The notes under the pieces are model-generated. The model searched no databases and was not told the origin of the DNA. It saw only the letters and a program-made list of their open reading frames with translations. A DNA stretch of 39,721 nucleotides from Verrucomicrobiota bacterium (lineage in GTDB: Bacteria; Verrucomicrobiota; Verrucomicrobiia; Limisphaerales; UBA9464): contig WBXI01000010.1 in NCBI GenBank assembly GCA_008933025.1, positions 1-39,721 on the forward strand. Reading direction: 5' to 3'. Shown here piece by piece: positions 36,120 to 39,721 of the stretch; within the stretch, counting starts at the first letter, position 1, and each line of letters begins with the position of its first letter. The position numbers and the translations under genes are program-made.

Positions 36120-36806
36120 ATGATCGACTGGATACAACGGGGAAACTTCGGATCCGCCGCGGAAGACGCGGACGGCATGTTGCTGGGGTTGCTGTTGGCA
36201 TTCCTCTGCGGCCACGTGGTGGCGTGGGTCTACATGGCCTGCCATTCGGGCCTCAGTTACTCGCGCTCGTTCGTCAACGCCCTGGTCGTGCTCAGCCTGG
36301 TGGTCAGCCTCGTGATGATGGTGATGGCGAACAACCTCCTCGTGGCCTTCGGATTGATGGCCGTCTTCGCGATCGTGCGTTTCCGCAACGTGCTGCGCGA
36401 CACCCTCGACACCACGTACATCTTGGCCAGCATCACGCTGGGGATGGCCGCGGGCACCCACAAGTTCGGCACGGCCGTCGTCGGCACCCTTCTCTTCGCG
36501 GCTCTGATGCTTTACCTTCGGTGGACCTCGTTTGGCGCACGCCACCGCTATGACCTCATCCTCAACCTCCACTGGGGTCGCCCGCTTGGGGAATTGCCCG
36601 ACCTCGGCGGATTGCTGGAGCGCCATTCGCGCCGCACTGCTCTCGCAACCCAACGTGCGGCCCAGGGCTACGAAGGTGCGGATCTCTCGTATCGACTGCT
36701 GCTCCGGGATGCGGGTCGGGTCGACGAATTGATGACCGAACTCAAGGTGCTCCCGGGCGTATCGCGCGCGAAGAGCCTCAAGGCCGAGGACGAATCCGAA
36801 GTCTAG
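36120..36806 (+). CDS. DUF4956 membrane protein
   Basis: Multi-TM followed by 'LLVAFGLMAVFAIVRFRNVLRDTLDTTYILASITLGMAAGTHKFGTAVVGTLLF', typical DUF4956. Confidence 0.88.
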   Translation: MIDWIQRGNFGSAAEDADGMLLGLLLAFLCGHVVAWVYMACHSGLSYSRSFVNALVVLSLVVSLVMMVMANNLLVAFGLMAVFAIVRFRNVLRDTLDTTYILASITLGMAAGTHKFGTAVVGTLLFAALMLYLRWTSFGARHRYDLILNLHWGRPLGELPDLGGLLERHSRRTALATQRAAQGYEGADLSYRLLLRDAGRVDELMTELKVLPGVSRAKSLKAEDESEV

Positions 36807-36809
36807 CCG

Positions 36810-37505
36810 ATGGACAAACTACCACAGATCCCCAGCCCGCCGGGCACCGCATTCCGGGAGTTCCGGATCCGGGTCGTGCCCTTCCTGGTCTTTGCCGCGG
36901 TGCTCGTCGCAACCATTGTTCTGTGGCGCCGTTACGTGGGCCCGGGCAGCTTGGTCGGCACCGTGCAGGCGACGCGGTCGGCCGTCGTCAGCACGGTCCC
37001 CGCCCGTGTTTCCGTGCTCAAGGTCCACCTTCTGGACCCCGTGGGACGTGGTCAACCGGTTGCCGAGGTCGTTCCGGCGGATACGGGGAGCGCCGATCCC
37101 CTTTCGAAACCCATCGTCCTCGTCTCCCCAATCGAAGGATTCGTCAGTTTCATCGGACACGTCGCCGGGGAGTCCGTGCTCGCGGGCGACCCCATCGTGA
37201 TCGTGAGTGCTTCCAAGCCCGAGCGGATCATTGCCTACCAGCGCCAACCGCTGCGCCTCTCGTTGCGTCCGGGCATGGCGGTCGAAGTCCGCGCCCGCTC
37301 GTTCGGACGCGTTGCCGGCCAAGGCCAAGTGCTTGGGGTTGGCGCCCAGATGGAAACGATCCCTGCGGAATTGCTGCCGACCCGACCCGGCGCCGGTTCG
37401 GCCCCGGTCGAGTATGGCCAACCCGTTGTCGTCAGCCTCCCGGCTGGCCTGAGGGTTCTGCCCGGCGAGATCGTGGACCTCCGTCCGCTCCCTGGCGGAC
37501 CGTGA
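36810..37505 (+). CDS. HlyD-like membrane fusion/biotinyl-lipoyl-like protein, minimal form
   Basis: N-terminal TM 'RVVPFLVFAAVLVATIVLWRRYVGPG', 'GTVQATRSAVVSTVPARVSVLKVHLLDPVGRGQPVAEV', 'IVLVSPIEGFVSFIGHVAGESVLAGDPIVIVSA'; no long coiled-coil hairpin. Confidence 0.7.
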   Translation: MDKLPQIPSPPGTAFREFRIRVVPFLVFAAVLVATIVLWRRYVGPGSLVGTVQATRSAVVSTVPARVSVLKVHLLDPVGRGQPVAEVVPADTGSADPLSKPIVLVSPIEGFVSFIGHVAGESVLAGDPIVIVSASKPERIIAYQRQPLRLSLRPGMAVEVRARSFGRVAGQGQVLGVGAQMETIPAELLPTRPGAGSAPVEYGQPVVVSLPAGLRVLPGEIVDLRPLPGGP

Positions 37506-37612
37506 GAACCGTGTCGGACCTCAATCCGACCGAGACATTTGGTCCCAAGGGCAAAAACCCGCTTGCGACCCCTCGGGTCCGGACCCATAAATCCGCGCAA
37601 CTTAAAAGGTAT

Positions 37613-37843
37613 ATGGCTGATCTCGCAAACCGCTACGCCCAGAACATCACCGGCAAGTTCTACGTCGACAACCAGTGCATCGACTGCGACCTCTGCCGCG
37701 AGACCGCTCCGAACAATTTCACCCGCTGGGACGACGGTGGTTACTCCTACGTCTTCAAGCAGCCTTCCACGCCGGAGGAAGAGGCTGCCTGCAAGGAAGC
37801 CATGGAAGGCTGCCCCGTCGAGGCAATCGGCAACAACGGCTGA
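37613..37843 (+). CDS. 4Fe-4S ferredoxin
   Basis: 'CIDCDLCRETAPNNFTRWDDGGYSYVFKQP...CKEAMEGCPVEAIG': CxxCxxC plus distal CP motif. Confidence 0.9.
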   Translation: MADLANRYAQNITGKFYVDNQCIDCDLCRETAPNNFTRWDDGGYSYVFKQPSTPEEEAACKEAMEGCPVEAIGNNG

Positions 37844-37884
37844 TCCCGGAAAACCCTGCCAAGCGCCCGCGCTCGGCGCAAAAG

Positions 37885-37913
37885 TGCCCGCCCAACCGGC
37901 GGGCATTTTTTTT
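37885..37913 (+). terminator. Rho-independent terminator of ferredoxin gene
   Basis: TGCCCGCC-CAACC-GGCGGGCA-TTTTTTTT. Confidence 0.95.
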
Positions 37914-37939
37914 GGCACGGTCCGATCCGGTTCAGACGC

Positions 37940-39292
37940 CTACTTCCCGAGGCAGAACGCACTGAATATCGTGTCCAGCAGGTCGTCGGTCGCCGTCTTC
38001 CCGACCACTTCGCCAACGGCATTCGCTGCCACGCGGATTTCCAGCGCCAACAAGTCCAGGGGGACCCCCGACTCCATCGCCGCGATCGCTCGCTCCATCG
38101 CGGCAGCCCCCCGCGCCAGCGCGTCCCGATGACGCGCTCCAATCGCGATTTCATCCCCCGCCGCCGACTCCCGGCCACCGGCCGCCTCCATCGCGATGCG
38201 ATCCCGCAGCGCGTCGATCCCATCGCCCGAAAGACAACTTGCCGTGACGCCATCCGTCCCGGGTGGCACGCCGATGTCCGACTTGTTCCATACCACCACC
38301 GTCCGTGCGGCGCCCAACTCGGCGCGCAATGCGTCGTCGTCGGCCGTCCAACCGCGGGAGGCATCCACCACGTGCAACAAGAGTTCGGCCCGTTCCGCGG
38401 CAAGCCGTGCACGGCGTATGCCCTCCACCTCCACCTCGTCCGCCCCTTCGCGGACGCCGGCCGTGTCCACGAGGACGATCGGCCAACCCCTGACCGACGC
38501 GGTTTCCTCGAGCGTGTCGCGGGTCGTGCCGGCAACCGGGGTGACGATCGCCCGATCCTCGCCAAGCAAACGGTTCAGCAGGCTGGATTTTCCCGCGTTC
38601 GGAAGGCCGACGATGGCAACGCGAAGACCGGTGCGCAGGATGCGGCCCTCGTGGGAGGTCCGAAGGATTCCCCGGACCAATTCCAAGGCATCCCGCATGC
38701 GGGCGGCCAACAAACGCCCTGTCGAGGGTTCGATGTCCTCGTCCGGGAAATCCAGATGGGCCTCCACGTGCGCGAGCACCAACATCAGCGCATCGCGCGC
38801 CTCGTGGATCTTGCCGGACAGGTGACCCTGCAACTGCGCGAGCGCCACCCGCGCCGAACGCTCCGTCCGGGCATGGATGAGGTCCGCCACCGCCTCCGCC
38901 TGCGCCAGATCCAACCGCCCGTTCACGAACGCCCGGCGCGTGAATTCGCCGGGCTCGGCCAGACGCGCGCCGGCTGCAAGCACCGCTTCCAAAACCCGAC
39001 GCGACACCAACACGCCGCCGTGACAACCCACCTCCACCGTGTCCTCGCGGGTGTAGGTGCGCGGTGCCCGCAACACCGTCGCAAGCACCTCGTCCACCAC
39101 GGCCTCGCCCCGAATGATCCAGCCGTGGTGGACGGTGTGGCTCGGCACTTGGTCCAAGGGGATTCCCCGGGAACCGCCGCGAAAACACCGGTTGGCCACC
39201 GACAATGCCGCGGCGCCCGAGATGCGGATCACCGCCAAACCACCCTCGCCGGGCGGCGTCGCGATCGCGGCAATCGTATCGGCAGGATTCAT
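37940..39292 (-). CDS. mnmE: tRNA-5-carboxymethylaminomethyl-2-thiouridine modification GTPase MnmE (TrmE)
   Basis: 'DTIAAIATPPGEGGLAVIRISG', 'AEPGEFTRRAFVNGRLDLAQAEAVADLI', 'VAIVGLPNAGKSSLLNRLLGEDRAIVTPVAGTTRDTLEE', C-terminal 'FCLGK'. Confidence 0.97.
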   Translation of the reverse strand: MNPADTIAAIATPPGEGGLAVIRISGAAALSVANRCFRGGSRGIPLDQVPSHTVHHGWIIRGEAVVDEVLATVLRAPRTYTREDTVEVGCHGGVLVSRRVLEAVLAAGARLAEPGEFTRRAFVNGRLDLAQAEAVADLIHARTERSARVALAQLQGHLSGKIHEARDALMLVLAHVEAHLDFPDEDIEPSTGRLLAARMRDALELVRGILRTSHEGRILRTGLRVAIVGLPNAGKSSLLNRLLGEDRAIVTPVAGTTRDTLEETASVRGWPIVLVDTAGVREGADEVEVEGIRRARLAAERAELLLHVVDASRGWTADDDALRAELGAARTVVVWNKSDIGVPPGTDGVTASCLSGDGIDALRDRIAMEAAGGRESAAGDEIAIGARHRDALARGAAAMERAIAAMESGVPLDLLALEIRVAANAVGEVVGKTATDDLLDTIFSAFCLGK

Positions 39293-39295
39293 GGG

Positions 39296-39538
39296 CTAGC
39301 GGGGACACGCCCCCTGTTCCGGATCTTTTCCCTCGAGCCAAAGGTGCGCCTTTTCGTAGCTGCGCTTTCCGAGGTAGTGCAGCAGCTCGCCGGAAGTCCC
39401 GGCCGGCAACCGCCGCGCCGCTTCCTCAACCCGACGCAGGGCCTCCGCCAACCCGGGTCTCGGGCCCGGGGCCCCGCTGCCCGCCACACCTTCCAAACCC
39501 ACCAGCGCGTCCAGCAATTCCCGTTCGACGACGTTCAT
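39296..39538 (-). CDS. small hypothetical protein immediately upstream of mnmE
   Basis: 'MNVVERELLDALVGLEGVAGSG...LAEALRRVEEAARRLPAGTSGELLHYLGKRSYEKAHLWLEGKDPEQGACPR'; stop lies 4 nt from the mnmE start. Confidence 0.65.
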   Translation of the reverse strand: MNVVERELLDALVGLEGVAGSGAPGPRPGLAEALRRVEEAARRLPAGTSGELLHYLGKRSYEKAHLWLEGKDPEQGACPR

Positions 39539-39631
39539 CTTCCACGATGCTACGCGAGCCGCCGCCGAATCCAAGCGGGTGCATTGTCACCCGTCCGATG
39601 GGGTGCACGACGGAATCGTTGGAATGTGGAT

Positions 39632-39721
39632 TTAGGCGGCCAAGGCAAGGGAGTCGTTGCGGGCCGAGGCGGCATTGGCGCGGTCGACCCAGAAAGCATC
39701 GAGCCGGCGGCTCAGCAGGAG
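39632..39721 (-). CDS. C-terminal end of an unidentified protein (starts outside window)
   Basis: Open frame to window edge: '...LLLSRRLDAFWVDRANAASARNDSLALAA*'; no family recognised. Confidence 0.35.
   Translation of the reverse strand, partial: LLLSRRLDAFWVDRANAASARNDSLALAA

Noticed and set aside
1-39721. CRISPR array, rRNA operon, toxin-antitoxin, BGC or defence island
   Set aside because: No regularly spaced repeats, rRNA signatures or recognisable defence/BGC genes were found.

Overview
GC-rich bacterial chromosomal window of Verrucomicrobiota/PVC type. This assignment is inferred from two prepilin-like H-X9-DG proteins, an exported sulfatase, a PEP-CTERM protein, Tat-exported Gfo/Idh and TIM-barrel enzymes, and an ASPIC/UnbV protein. 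I support about 42 genes. They include dnaA with a flanking tRNA-Leu(CAG), a xerC/D-type recombinase, a NatAB-like ABC exporter, hflX, dsbD, ribBA-ribH and mnmE. There is also an 11-gene caa3-type cytochrome oxidase locus: cupredoxin, ctaA, ctaB, ctaD, ctaE, ctaF, two small ORFs, ctaC, SCO and DUF420. A tight VTC-domain / DUF4956 / HlyD-like operon ends the right-hand part, before ferredoxin and mnmE. Main items for a second look: (1) a 122-bp element with 23-nt inverted repeats between convergent genes, whose two arm differences both stay paired as G-U in the + strand RNA; (2) the VTC/DUF4956/HlyD-like operon; (3) a +1 frameshift splitting a sulfatase; (4) a CRP/FNR-spaced palindrome and a cupredoxin at the head of the oxidase operon, plus two uncharacterised small membrane proteins inside it; (5) tandem DnaA-box-like 9-mers and a start-codon-proximal palindrome upstream of dnaA. 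No CRISPR array, rRNA, prophage or intact transposase was seen. Many long ORFs in the track are GC-driven antisense artefacts.
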